From Antedon mediterranea (Eukaryota; Echinodermata; Crinoidea; Comatulida; Antedonidae), in contig NC_092680.1 in NCBI RefSeq assembly GCF_964355755.1, forward strand, positions 21,925,001 to 21,989,000: a stretch of DNA of 64,000 nucleotides, read 5' to 3'. The translations under genes were made by a program, and so were the position numbers. Every line of letters begins with the position of its first letter. Position 1 is the first letter of the stretch. The notes below the pieces were generated by a model. That model searched no databases. It was not told the origin of the DNA and saw nothing but the letters and a program-made list of their open reading frames with translations. Positions 36,301 to 47,501 of this stretch are shown in pieces.

Positions 36301-39300
36301 AAATATTTCAAGTACGAACAACGCTCAATTTATAACCCGAGGCATGGGTGAAATTAAGCGCTTATTTTAACCACCGTACGAACACGACCATATTTATAAA
36401 ATACTAGGTATTTATACAAAGATCAACAAAAGTATTATAGAAAGTTTGCTCACAGTTATAACTTGTTTTGTTTTATCATTACATAGGTGACAAGAACACC
36501 TTGTAAACTATCTTCACAGCAAAGTGTAAGCACAGCTCAGGATTACATGTACTTTCAAACCTGTGAAGAATTAACATCGACAACAAGCACTCCTTACTTT
36601 GACAAGGAGCATAGTGTTGAGGTTTGCTCATTATTTTATTTAGTATTTACACTTTTTAGTAATTTATTTAAAATATGTATCTAAAAAAAAAAAATATAAA
36701 TTTCTATTGACTAGATGGTACGCTCGCTTCGGTCGCGTACCATCTAGGTCGTACCCACAAATGGTTCTCGAATACACAGTAATTTCAAAGTAGCAAAACT
36801 GGCGATTTCAAATGTACGTACCGCAGGACTATAATACATTGTCGTTTACAGAAATGAATAAATAGACACGATGATTTATGTAGTCAACTAAAATTAGCAC
36901 CCTGGGAATTACTTCCGAAGGAAAAACTTATCACAAAATGAGTCCAAATTTTTGATTTGGACTCATTTAAAGAAACCCAATTTGTGTTTTGTATGTAACC
37001 AGGGAGATGTAACATTAGGGTTTGAGGGATGGGAAAGCGGATAGGTGCAAAGAGGAACAATTTTTAAATATATTCTTTATCCACTCAGTAACGAAATATT
37101 TTTTTCATGTTTTATAGGCCTATAAATAATATACCTCTAAATACAGTAAAACATTTGCGATTTAATACTTTGTTAAAACTGTCACTGTCATAATCGATTG
37201 AAATATTAAAGTCACGATACACCACTACGACGTTTATATTTTTGGTAATTATTAATTAATACAAACGTTGAGAAGGAACTTCGCTCGCGTACCATCTAGG
37301 TCGTACCCACAAATGGTTCTCGAATACACAGTAATTTCAGAGTAGCAAAACTGGCTATTTCAAATGTACGTACCGCAGGACTATAATACATTGTCGTTTA
37401 CAGAAACGAATAAATAGACACGATTATTTATGTAGTCAACTAAAATTAGCACCCTGGGAATTACTTCCGAAGGAAAAACTTATCACAAAATGAGTCCAAA
37501 TTTTTGATTTGGACTCATTTAAAGAAACCCAATTTGTGTTTTGTATGTAACCAGGGAGATGTAACATTAGGGTTGAGGGATGGGAAAGCGGATAGGTGCA
37601 AAGAGGAACAATTTTTAAATATATTCTTTATCCACTCAGTAACGAAATATTTTTTTCATGTTTTATAGGGCTATAAATAATATACCTCTAAATACAGTAA
37701 AACATTTGCGATTTAATACTTTGTTAAAACTGTCACTGTCATAATCGATTGAAATATTAAAGTCACGATACACCACTACGACGTTTATATTTTTGGTAAT
37801 TATTAATTAATACAAACGTTGAGAAGGAACTGTCAGTATAAAGTTTATTTGTATATAATAATGTGTTTATATATCTAACAGTAGAGCCTATCCACAATCT
37901 CAGTAATAAGTTTATTTGTATATATTTTTATATTACATCTAACAGTACGAACATTCACAGTAAGAAATGTTCAATTCAAATGAGGACCAAAAACAGTTAA
38001 TAGGTATTTACAGTATTGTTCAAGTTTATTCTCAAAGGGCCCATATATTTACCTACCGTATGTGTTAAACCAAGGGCTCATAAATCTACCTACTTGTGTT
38101 AAACCAAACTCTGGCAGACTGAGAGATTAGGATGTTCCATTCATCGCAAATCAATACATTTGTATAATCATATATTAAATCTATCAAAATAGTATTTTTT
38201 TAAGAAATTCGGCCTGTCTTCAACATTATGATGCTGTACTCTAGCTGTTCAACCAGTTTTCAGCTATTGAAAACAATTATCGTAGGAGGAGATAGGAAAA
38301 TGCGAAGCCTCCTCGCATTTTTGTGGCGGGTATTTTTCAAGATGGACATCCATTAGACAGTGTATACTACGATCGGGAAACACCCCTATTTGGGGCAAAT
38401 CGTTGAACCTAAATTCGTTTTAATCGTCAATAACTAATTATCTAACTTAATTTAATTAGAAACAGGGTTACATCAGGTGGTTAAAATCAGTACTGAAAGT
38501 ACGAACCAACTTTATATACCATCGAGTAAAAATTCTAGAAGTAAGGCGCGATTTACCGAATTTTGCCCTTACGTAAATTTATATATAGATTAATACTACA
38601 ATAAACCACATTTTTCCTACAGCTTTTGAACTTCCATTTTGATTTTGACCAAGAAATGGGAACTCAAAAAGAAGATGACGAAGAAGAACAAAGAATGACA
38701 ACAATTCCTGCAATCATTCAAGTTGTACCCAGCTCAAATAAAACACCTGCACTACGAGACAAATCAAACATTGCAAGTTTTTATTGAATTACTATAATAT
38801 TATTGTTATCCTCAGTTTTTGAAATTCAAGTTAGTCCCTCGGTGAATCCACTGATCAACACACCAAGATGCTACTTCCTTCAAATACCTAATTCTTTTTA
38901 GAACATTGTACCAACTTCTTTACATCCCATCTATGCCCTTCTATCATGATTAACACGTTATTAAGAAAGTGTCATGACAAAATTTTCTTTTTTCATAGAA
39001 AATAGTTCAACCTCAAACAGTTGTATCAGGACCATCTAAAGATCCAAGACCCACAAAATCGGCTTTAAAGCGCAAATATCAGGTTGAAATTGAATATGAT
39101 GAAGAGGACTTGGAGGAAAAGAGTGAAGATGATACTGTTGATTATGAAGTTCAGAAAGAAAGAAAACCAACAAGGAACTCAGCAAGAGGATCTTCATTAT
39201 TGATGCCAAAGAAATTATTTGACTTTGAAGAACAAGAAGCAGATCAGAGTTATTGTAAGTAAACTACAAAATGAACAAAGGTTGCATCATTACATTTTTT

Positions 39301-42300
39301 GTAGTTCAATTGGTTTTGAACATAATTTTTAAAATCATAATTTATTTTTATTTTGTTCTTGATCATCAAACATTAAATAATTCTAAAATTAACTAATATA
39401 TATACTCATTTACTATTAGGTATCCAGTGGTTGAGATAGACCATTATACTAGGGTGACCTCTCTTCTTTGAAAAATGGCCTGGGTTCTATAATGCAACAC
39501 AGTCAGATATAGTTTTTAATCCTTATTTAAGAAGACGAGGAGAGCCTTCAACATGTGCTATGGTTATGGTGCTTCTGCCTAAACACCTTAGCCACTCTCT
39601 GAAATATATATTTTTTTAAATTGAAATAGATTTTAATGATGGCGAGCAAGTAGGCAAATCAGATGATGGCCAGTTTAATGCTGGTAAAGCATCAACATCA
39701 TGCTTTACAGGTGATGAAGAGATTGAACAAATTGAACATTTACTACAAGTTGTACGTGGTACCATCAACAAGCACATTCAGGTATTATCAGCTTAAAGCT
39801 TGGTTCCCACTAGAGATGCAACATAGACGCAGGGAATGGATCAATGACAAGCGACTGTTTGAATAATCCTTTGCTTGTGATTGTTCAAATCACTTACGTT
39901 GCGTTACGTCCTTGCGTTGCATTCCTGGTGGGAATCCGCCTTTAAGCTATAAAATATGCATCTTATGTATTTTTGTCAATGGAAAACCAAATTGAAATTA
40001 TAATTTGATAATGTTGCAGACAAAACAAAGTCAAACCAAGAAACTAGCGGGATGTGCTATTAATACTGTCACCAAGCATTTGAAGAGCTTTAGGAGCTAT
40101 CATCAAGCTAGGTAAGAAATTTGTTTTGAAAACTGGTATATTATATGATAAATAAAAGAGTAAAAACACACAGAAAATTGCACCAACACAGATAAGCACT
40201 TCAACAACTTATAATAATTATTTGATATTTCTAACATTAGTAAAAAGTAGGTTCATCTGGATCTTTAGATTGTGATGTAACAATTTATTTTCATTTCAAG
40301 TCTTTATTTGCGCATACACAACCCATTGTGTTTTGTAACAGAAAATTTCTTTTTTAAACAGTTTCAAAGAATTGAAATTGGGACAACAAAAGATATTAGG
40401 AGAGATTTTGTCTTTGGAAGAAGGTTTAGAGGCGATGAATGCAATTGAACTAAAGAGTAGTAAACTAATGAAACAACTGCATGGAAAATTATCACTTAAG
40501 CTGTATGAAAAGTAAGGCAATAAGACAAGTTTCTTGTCCATATATAGGCACATCACATGATATGCTTGAATGTGGTAGTGATATGATGACATCATGTCTA
40601 TATATAGGCACATCACATGATATGATGACATCATGTCTATATATAGGCACATCACATTTTTTTTTGTCACATGGGTTTCACAGTCTAGACAGAGCTTTAG
40701 CAATAAAATTATTTACGATTGTAGAAAGACTATATAATTTTTGCAGATTTTATTTCTGTTAATAATATATTTTATAACAAATGTTTAATTACTGTTTTCC
40801 TTCGAAAAATATTGTGAATCTAACCTGCAATGTAATTTATATATTTTAACAGCATTGAAACTATTAGAAATACATTGGAAGAGTTCCAAGAGAGGAATGT
40901 CCAACTGGACATCAGCCTTAAGAGGGAGTTGCAAAGTGGACTACAGAATATCATCTTCCAAGAGATAAATGAACTTAAGAACAAGATTATTCAAGATGAA
41001 GTAAGTAGAAGGTTTCATCCTGTGTAATGTTTGTGTATTATTCAAGATGAAGTAAGTAGAAGGTTTCATCCTGTGTAATGTTTGTGTATTATTCAAGATG
41101 AAGTAAGTAGAAGGTTTCATCCTGTGTAATGTTTGTGTATTATTCAAGATGAAGTAAGTAGAAGGTTTCATCCTGTGTAATGTTTGTGTATTATTCAAGA
41201 TGAAGTAAGTAGAAGGTTTCATCCTGTGTAATGTTTGTGTATTATTCAAGATGAAGTAAGTAGAAGGTTTCATCCTGTGTAATGTTTGTGTATTATTCAA
41301 GATGAAGTAAGTAGAAGGTTTCATCCTGTGTAATGTTTGTGTATTATTCAAGATGAAGTAAGTAGAAGGTTTCATCCTGTGTAATGTTTGTGTATTATTC
41401 AAGATGAAGTAAGTAGAAGGTTTCATCCTGTGTAATGTTTGTGTATTATTCAAGATGAAGTAAGTAGAAGGTTTCATCCTGTGTAATGTTTGTGTATTAT
41501 TCAAGATGAAGTAAGTAGAAGGTTTCATCCTGTGTAATGTTTGTGTATTATTCAAGATGAAGTAAGTAGAAGGTTTCATCCTGTGTAATGTTTGTGTATT
41601 ATTCAAGATGAAGTAAGTAGAAGGTTTCATCCTGTGTAATGTTTGTGTATTATTCAAGATGAAGTAAGTAGAAGGTTTCATCCTGTGTAATGTTTGTGTA
41701 TTATTCAAGATGAAGTAAGTAGAAGGTTTCATCCTGTGTAATGTTTGTGTATTATTCAAGATGAAGTAAGTAGAAGGTTTCATCCTGTGTAATGTTTGTG
41801 TATTATTCAAGATGAAGTAAGTAGAAGGTTTCATCCTGTGTAATGTTTGTGTATTATTCAAGATGAAGTAAGTAGAAGGTTTCATCCTGTGTAATGTTTG
41901 TGTATTATTCAAGATGAAGTAAGTAGAAGGTTTCATCCTGTGTAATGTTTGTGTATTATTCAAGATGAAGTAAGTAGAAGGTTTCATCCTGTGTAATGTT
42001 TGTGTATTATTCAAGATGAAGTAAGTAGAAGGTTTCATCCTGTGTAATGTTTGTGTATTATTCAAGATGAAGTAAGTAGAAGGTTTCATCCTGTGTAATG
42101 TTTGTGTATTATTCAAGATGAAGTAAGTAGAAGGTTTCATCCTGTGTAATGTTTGTGTATTATTCAAGATGAAGTAAGTAGAAGGTTTCATCCTGTGTAA
42201 TGTTTGTGTATTATTCAAGATGAAGTAAGTAGAAGGTTTCATCCTGTGTAATGTTTGTGTATTATTCAAGATGAAGTAAGTAGAAGGTTTCATCCTGTGT

Positions 42301-45300
42301 AATGTTTGTGTATTATTCAAGATGAAGTAAGTAGAAGGTTTCATCCTGTGTAATGTTTGTGTATTATTCAAGATGAAGTAAGTAGAAGGTTTCATCCTGT
42401 GTAATGTTTGTGTATTATTCAAGATGAAGTAAGTAGAAGGTTTCATCCTGTGTAATGTTTGTGTATTATTCAAGATGAAGTAAGTAGAAGGTTTCATCCT
42501 GTGTAATGTTTGTGTATTATTCAAGATGAAGTAAGTAGAAGGTTTCATCCTGTGTAATGTTTGTGTATTATTCAAGATGAAGTAAGTAGAAGGTTTCATC
42601 CTGTGTAATGTTTGTGTATTATTCAAGATGAAGTAAGTAGAAGGTTTCATCCTGTGTAATGTTTGTGTATTATTCAAGATGAAGTAAGTAGAAGGTTTCA
42701 TCCTGTGTAATGTTTGTGTATTATTCAAGATGAAGTAAGTAGAAGGTTTCATCCTGTGTAATGTTTGTGTATTATTCAAGATGAAGTAAGTAGAAGGTTT
42801 CATCCTGTGTAATGTTTGTGTATTATTCAAGATGAAGTAAGTAGAAGGTTTCATCCTGTGTAATGTTTGTGTATTATTCAAGATGAAGTAAGTAGAAGGT
42901 TTCATCCTGTGTAATGTTTGTGTATTATTCAAGATGAAGTAAGTAGAAGGTTTCATCCTGTGTAATGTTTGTGTATTATTCAAGATGAAGTAAGTAGAAG
43001 GTTTCATCCTGTGTAATGTTTGTGTATTATTCAAGATGAAGTAAGTAGAAGGTTTCATCCTGTGTAATGTTTGTGTATTATTCACTGGGGCGGATCCAGA
43101 CATTTTTGAGAGGGGGGGTCCGCCGATAAAAAGGGCACATCAGATATTGAGTATTTGAGCCACAGCCCCCCCATGGTGGGGGTTGTGGCGAAGCGAATTT
43201 TGTTACAGGACACACTTAGATGGCCAGAAATGGCACTCTCGCACGCAAAATCCATGATAAATGGCACCTTTCTAGTTCGCCGGAAATGACACTTTATTAG
43301 CAGGGATAACGATGCAAAATTAAAAGTTGTTATTTTTCAACCAATTTAAACATTATCTGTTGGTATTTTGTTTCAATATTCCAATAAAGAAAGAATTACG
43401 AAAATCTGACTTGTAGTTTTCGAAATATAGGGTCTAAAACATTGCCGAAAATGATCGTTTTTAGCCACGAACGTTGTAAACAAATTGCGCCATTTTTCGC
43501 TAAAATAATTACATATAATTACGTTTTATAGTAATTTCTTTTATATATCAACATTGGAAATATCAATAAAATATGTTATTAAATGTTTATAAAATATATA
43601 GAGTTGTTTATTTAACGGAGTTCGTACAAATTCATTGCTCTAAATTTGTGTAGTACCGTTCAGTACAGAGTGATCACGTGACTTCTTGGTACACGTACGC
43701 GAGAGAAAACATTCCGCTGTGGGTGATTCGCGTCCACCAATCAAATAGCCAGAATCCAAAATCATTCAACCGGCCGTGAGCTCTGCCGATCGCGAGAAAG
43801 CTCAGCTTTGATTGGCTTACGATGACATCATATCACAAAATGGTGGTTTTGTAGTTGAGCCTCACGTAATTTTCACAAATAATTGTTTCAAAAATGAAAT
43901 AAATGAACCTTCTTTATGGTATGTGTGATTTTTCTTTAAAAGATTTGAATAATAAAGGCTTGATATCGAGAAAAAAACATTTTTTTTGCACTTATAATAA
44001 ATATTTCTCAAAGAAAAAAGCACATGGCTTGTAGAACTATATTATCTTGGCGTAGGAAGTCAAACAAATCCCAGGTCATGAGAGGCTCAACTACAAGAAC
44101 AAAGTTGAATAGTGTAGGATGACCGTTCGATGATTTTTGAGTAAACAATCTACCGCGTATGGTCGTACGCGCTAGATAGTACGATATTTTAAATACATTT
44201 TTTACATGTTTGGTTGGATGTAATGGAAATAAAAAATAGTTGATCTGATGGAATGATATGTAAATAAACAAATACTCAAAAGAATTATGTTTACAGTTCA
44301 ATTATTTTCAGAATAATAATACATCAAAATGTGTTTACCAATGGACAAATAATCACGTCAATGACATAGCGCGCATGGTAACGTACGCGGAGTTGAATCG
44401 TAAACAGTTTACATGCGCCCTCTGTAGTATGTGAAACGATCTATTTTTAGAAGTTTAAGTAGAGATCATCACGCGTCACCACCTCTCACGATGCTCTTTG
44501 ATCGGCCGCCGTAACTTAACATCGCGCTCATTGTGATAAATTTCTGTTTTTATTTTTGGGGTTAGTGTAGCCTACTCTGTGCATACTAATATACACACAA
44601 ATATGTCACACGAATAAAATATTGAACCTCTAAAAAAAGGGCACCCTTAAAATTTAGGGGGGGTCCGGACCCCGTGGACCCCCCCTCTGGATCCGCCCCA
44701 GATTCAAGATGAAGTAAGTAGAAGGTTTCATCCTGTGTAATGTTTGTGTATTATTCAAGATGAAGTAAGTAGAAGGTTTCATCCTGTGTAATGTTTGTGT
44801 ATTATTCAAGATGAAGTAAGTAGAAGGTTTCATCCTGTGTAATGTTTGTGTATTATTCAAGATGAAGTAAGTAGAAGGTTTCATCCTGTGTAATGTTTGT
44901 GTATTATTCAAGATGAAGTAAGTAGAAGGTTTCATCCTGTGTAATGTTTGTGTATTATTCAAGATGAAGTAAGTAGAAGGTTTCATCCTGTGTAATGTTT
45001 GTGTATTATTCAAGATGAAGTAAGTAGAAGGTTTCATCCTGTGTAATGTTTGTGTATTATTCAAGATGAAGTAAGTAGAAGGTTTCATCCTGTGTAATGT
45101 TTGTGTATTATTCAAGATGAAGTAAGTAGAAGGTTTCATCCTGTGTAATGTTTGTGTATTATTCAAGATGAAGTAAGTAGAAGGTTTCATCCTGTGTAAT
45201 GTTTGTGTATTATTCAAGATGAAGTAAGTAGAAGGTTTCATCCTGTGTAATGTTTGTGTATTATTCAAGATGAAGTAAGTAGAAGGTTTCATCCTGTGTA

Positions 45301-47501
45301 ATGTTTGTGTATTATTCAAGATGAAGTAAGTAGAAGGTTTCATCCTGTGTAATGTTTGTGTATTATTCAAGATGAAGTAAGTAGAAGGTTTCATCCTGTG
45401 TAATGTTTGTGTATTATTCAAGATGAAGTAAGTAGAAGGTTTCATCCTGTGTAATGTTTGTGTATTATTCAAGATGAAGTAAGTAGAAGGTTTCATCCTG
45501 TGTAATGTTTGTGTATTATTCAAGATGAAGTAAGTAGAAGGTTTCATCCTGTGTAATGTTTGTGTATTATTCAAGATGAAGTAAGTAGAAGGTTTCATCC
45601 TGTGTAATGTTTGTGTATTATTCAAGATGAAGTAAGTAGAAGGTTTCATCCTGTGTAATGTTTGTGTATTATTCAAGATGAAGTAAGTAGAAGGTTTCAT
45701 CCTGTGTAATGTTTGTGTATTATTCAAGATGAAGTAAGTAGAAGGTTTCATCCTGTGTAATGTTTGTGTATTATTCAAGATGAAGTAAGTAGAAGGTTTC
45801 ATCCTGTGTAATGTTTGTGTATTATTCAAGATGAAGTAAGTAGAAGGTTTCATCCTGTGTAATGTTTGTGTATTATTCAAGATGAAGTAAGTAGAAGGTT
45901 TCATCCTGTGTAATGTTTGTGTATTATTCAAGATGAAGTAAGTAGAAGGTTTCATCCTGTGTAATGTTTGTGTATTATTCAAGATGAAGTAAGTAGAAGG
46001 TTTCATCCTGTGTAATGTTTGTGTATTATTCAAGATGAAGTAAGTAGAAGGTTTCATCCTGTGTAATGTTTGTGTATTATTCAAGATGAAGTAAGTAGAA
46101 GGTTTCATCCTGTGTAATGTTTGTGTATTATTCAAGATGAAGTAAGTAGAAGGTTTCATCCTGTGTAATGTTTGTGTATTATTCAAGATGAAGTAAGTAG
46201 AAGGTTTCATCCTGTGTAATGTTTGTGTATTATTCAAGATGAAGTAAGTAGAAGGTTTCATCCTGTGTAATGTTTGTGTATTATTCAAGATGAAGTAAGT
46301 AGAAGGTTTCATCCTGTGTAATGTTTGTGTATTATTCAAGATGAAGTAAGTAGAAGGTTTCATCCTGTGTAATGTTTGTGTATTATTCAAGATGAAGTAA
46401 GTAGAAGGTTTCATCCTGTGTAATGTTTGTGTATTATTCAAGATGAAGTAAGTAGAAGGTTTCATCCTGTGTAATGTTTGTGTATTATTCAAGATGAAGT
46501 AAGTAGAAGGTTTCATCCTGTGTAATGTTTGTGTATTATTCAAGATGAAGTAAGTAGAAGGTTTCATCCTGTGTAATGTTTGTGTATTATTCAAGATGAA
46601 GTAAGTAGAAGGTTTCATCCTGTGTAATGTTTGTGTATTATTCAAGATGAAGTAAGTAGAAGGTTTCATCCTGTGTAATGTTTGTGTATTATTCAAGATG
46701 AAGTAAGTAGAAGGTTTCATCCTGTGTAATGTTTGTGTATTATTCAAGATGAAGTAAGTAGAAGGTTTCATCCTGTGTAATGTTTGTGTATTATTCAAGA
46801 TGAAGTAAGTAGAAGGTTTCATCCTGTGTAATGTTTGTGTATTATTCAAGATGAAGTAAGTAGAAGGTTTCATCCTGTGTAATGTTTGTGTATTATTCAA
46901 GATGAAGTAAGTAGAAGGTTTCATCCTGTGTAATGTTTGTGTATTATTCAAGATGAAGTAAGTAGAAGGTTTCATCCTGTGTAATGTTTGTGTATTATTC
47001 AAGATGAAGTAAGTAGAAGGTTTCATCCTGTGTAATGTTTGTGTATTATTCAAGATGAAGTAAGTAGAAGGTTTCATCCTGTGTAATGTTTGTGTATTAT
47101 TCAAGATGAAGTAAGTAGAAGGTTTCATCCTGTGTAATGTTTGTGTATTATTCAAGATGAAGTAAGTAGAAGGTTTCATCCTGTGTAATGTTTGTGTTAG
47201 CACCATGCATTTAAAGCTCTGTCTACACTATTACACTTTATGTGAAAACAAAATGTGATGTTCCCATATATGGATATGATGTCTTATCACCACCATATTT
47301 TGGGCACATCACATTTTTTTAGTCAAACTAATTTGATAGTGTGGACAGAGCCCCCTATTACAAAACAAAAGTTAATTGAACAATTCCAAATCACTGTTAT
47401 AAATAAGTTTGTTAAATTTATGTATTTTCAATTAATTTCAGAAACGCCAGGAATTGATGCAAGTGAAAAGATCATTGCAGTCACTTTTTACGACATTGTG
47501 A
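24377..47501 (+). CDS. SYCP2: Synaptonemal complex protein 2-like, N terminus not found
   Basis: Lateral-element protein of the meiotic synaptonemal complex. Exons in consistent phase: 24377-24493, 24770-24852, 25041-25218, 25719-25771, 26217-26262, 26590-26682, 26953-27010, 27337-27506, 28934-29077, 29431-29617, 29845-30231, 30394-30496, 30833-31005, 31396-33416, 33833-33900, 34248-34284, 34498-35088, 36487-36621, 38999-39254, 39630-39781, 40020-40111, 40362-40511, 40853-41000, 47442-47501. They give about 1833 residues. An optional exon at 38623-38721 also keeps frame but has a poor donor. The first exons match the ARM-like domain (AGDFEMQMSLIELMVRLVRK) and the Spt16M-like domain (NEFWVDFNS). 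A long low-complexity middle contains VIPDSLPP. The C-terminal coiled coil ends RQELMQVKRSLQSLF, close to vertebrate SYCP2 ends. About 180 N-terminal residues were not located. SYCP2L is an alternative name; a pre-duplication orthologue of both is likely. Confidence 0.88.
26110..26241 (+). repeat. Duplicated acceptor and start of SYCP2 exon 5
   Basis: A 66-bp unit containing intron end, TTTTTAG acceptor and exon start TGTCTACTCT occurs twice. The first copy (acceptor at 26149-26150) has two extra bases and reads into a stop (TAG); the second (26215-26216) continues the correct frame into YVAAEAHLGYHK. Confidence 0.85.
27590..27850. repeat. Self-complementary CCCAGTTGTAAATTTT / CAACTGG cluster
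   Basis: About ten imperfect copies of CCAGTTGTRAATTTT alternate with CAACTGGTCTGATAATC. CCAGTTG and CAACTGG are complementary, so adjacent units can pair into hairpins. It lies in a SYCP2 intron. Confidence 0.7.
28480..28876 (+). repeat. 44-bp minisatellite, about 9 copies
   Basis: Units begin TGCTGGCAAGATAGGGAATC and end in TTCTCCTATAAA. Copies are nearly identical (AAG/TAG and GGGG/AGGG variants). Intronic in SYCP2, ending about 60 bases before the exon at 28934. Confidence 0.9.
29237..29367. repeat. Family-A MITE, copy 2
   Basis: TAAAGCTCTGTCTACACTAT at the left and TAGTGTAGACGGAGCTTTA at the right, with CATATATGGACATGATGATG and GGGCACATCACA inside. Intronic in SYCP2, 60 bases before an exon. 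Confidence 0.8.
31101..31176 (+). repeat. About 20-bp tandem repeat, 4 copies
   Basis: Degenerate units of the form CYGCCCACCAGTTWAACTC. Intronic. A second short array, TTTTTCGTTACATTAATCCA repeated three times, lies at 31326-31386 directly before the large SYCP2 exon. Confidence 0.8.
32164..32775 (+). repeat. In-frame 114-bp repeat in the large SYCP2 exon
   Basis: About five copies encode a 38-residue unit containing KKQRKKNMHEIEVLSDG and HHLEERNEMNNSN, alternating basic and acidic. The copies are nearly identical, so the expansion is recent. A 27-bp repeat encoding QMHTVADYN follows in four copies (32928-33036). Both preserve frame. Confidence 0.9.
33465..33612. repeat. Family-B MITE, copy 2
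   Basis: TTAAGCTTGATTCCCACTAG at the left and CTAGGGAACCAAGCATTAC at the right. It lies 50 bases after the donor of the large SYCP2 exon (33416/33417); the exon's open frame runs into it if unspliced. Confidence 0.7.
35112..35612. mobile_element. Fold-back MITE with 8-bp target duplication
   Basis: 501 bp. Ends are a long perfect inverted repeat (about 49 bases) starting ACGAAAGCCCATTAATGCC. They are flanked by ACAGATTT on both sides (35104-35111 and 35613-35620). The core is many copies of short self-complementary words such as GAACGGATTACTAAT and GTTTAAACGGATT, so the whole element can fold repeatedly. An 8-bp duplication fits hAT, P or Merlin-like groups; I do not choose between them. It lies 23 bases after a SYCP2 donor site. 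Long frames on both strands are repeat artefacts. Confidence 0.9.
35674..36389. mobile_element. PIF/Harbinger-like non-autonomous element
   Basis: Imperfect terminal inverted repeats: GGGCCTGTTCGTAGGGGTTG at the left and the complement of GGTCGTGTTCGTACGGTGGT at the right. They are flanked by ATA (35671-35673 and 36390-36392). GGGCCTGTTCG-type ends with 3-bp duplications are common in Harbinger relatives, although their usual target is TWA. The CpG-rich interior holds a broken minus-strand frame (about 36154-35860) rich in Arg/Pro, which may be a transposase remnant. Intronic in SYCP2. Confidence 0.55.
36713..37831 (+). repeat. About 551-bp tandem duplication with palindromic start
   Basis: Two copies, from about 36735 and 37287, match over their whole length with few changes (a T deletion in TTTGAGGG is one). 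Both end CGTTGAGAAGGAACT. The first copy is preceded by an inverted repeat, TAGATGGTACGC and GCGTACCATCTA, around TCGCTTCGGTC (36714-36748). Probably a transposon fragment duplicated in a SYCP2 intron. Confidence 0.8.
39794..39944. repeat. Family-B MITE, copy 3
   Basis: TAAAGCTTGGTTCCCACTAG at the left and CTGGTGGGAATCCGCCTTTA at the right, 12 bases after the SYCP2 donor at 39781/39782. Confidence 0.75.
40538..40699. repeat. Family-A MITE, copy 3, internally rearranged
   Basis: The right end TCTAGACAGAGCTTTA is intact. Inside, ATATATAGGCACATCACATG occurs three times, and the left end is degraded. It starts near 26 bases after the SYCP2 donor at 40511/40512. Confidence 0.65.
40989..43084 (+). 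repeat. 51-bp splice-donor minisatellite, left block (about 41 copies)
   Basis: Unit: ATTCAAGATGAAGTAAGTAG followed by AAGGTTTCATCCTGTGTAAT and GTTTGTGTATT. The first unit overlaps the end of SYCP2 exon 40853-41000: ATTCAAGATGAA is coding (IQDE) and GTAAGT is the donor. Every later copy therefore repeats exon end plus donor. Copies look identical throughout. The antisense strand stays open, producing a spurious 17-residue repeat frame. Confidence 0.97.
43085..44701. mobile_element. 1617-bp TIR element inserted in the minisatellite
   Basis: Perfect 16-bp terminal inverted repeats, CTGGGGCGGATCCAGA, with further GGGGGGGTCC homology inside. They are flanked by ATTCA (43080-43084 and 44702-44706). 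Removing the element and one ATTCA restores the uninterrupted 51-bp array. There is no transposase; the longest frame is 97 aa without recognisable motifs. The superfamily is not assigned: a 5-bp duplication excludes typical Tc1/mariner (TA), PIF/Harbinger (3 bp) and hAT (8 bp). Confidence 0.92.
44702..47197 (+). repeat. 51-bp splice-donor minisatellite, right block (about 49 copies)
   Basis: Continuation of the left block with the same unit and phase, ending within a unit at GTTTGTGT before a family-A MITE. The SYCP2 terminal exon (47442) follows about 245 bases later. Confidence 0.97.
47212..47352. repeat. Family-A MITE, copy 4
   Basis: TAAAGCTCTGTCTACACTAT left and TAGTGTGGACAGAGCC right, with CATATATGGATATGATG and GGGCACATCACA inside. 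Confidence 0.8.

Noticed and set aside
40941-43103. 720-aa minus-strand open frame of 17-residue repeats
   Set aside because: Read-through of the antisense of the 51-bp minisatellite; it overlaps a real SYCP2 exon and donor and has no independent support.
44654-47206. 850-aa minus-strand open frame of the same repeat
   Set aside because: Same artefact in the right block, extended into the inserted transposon end.
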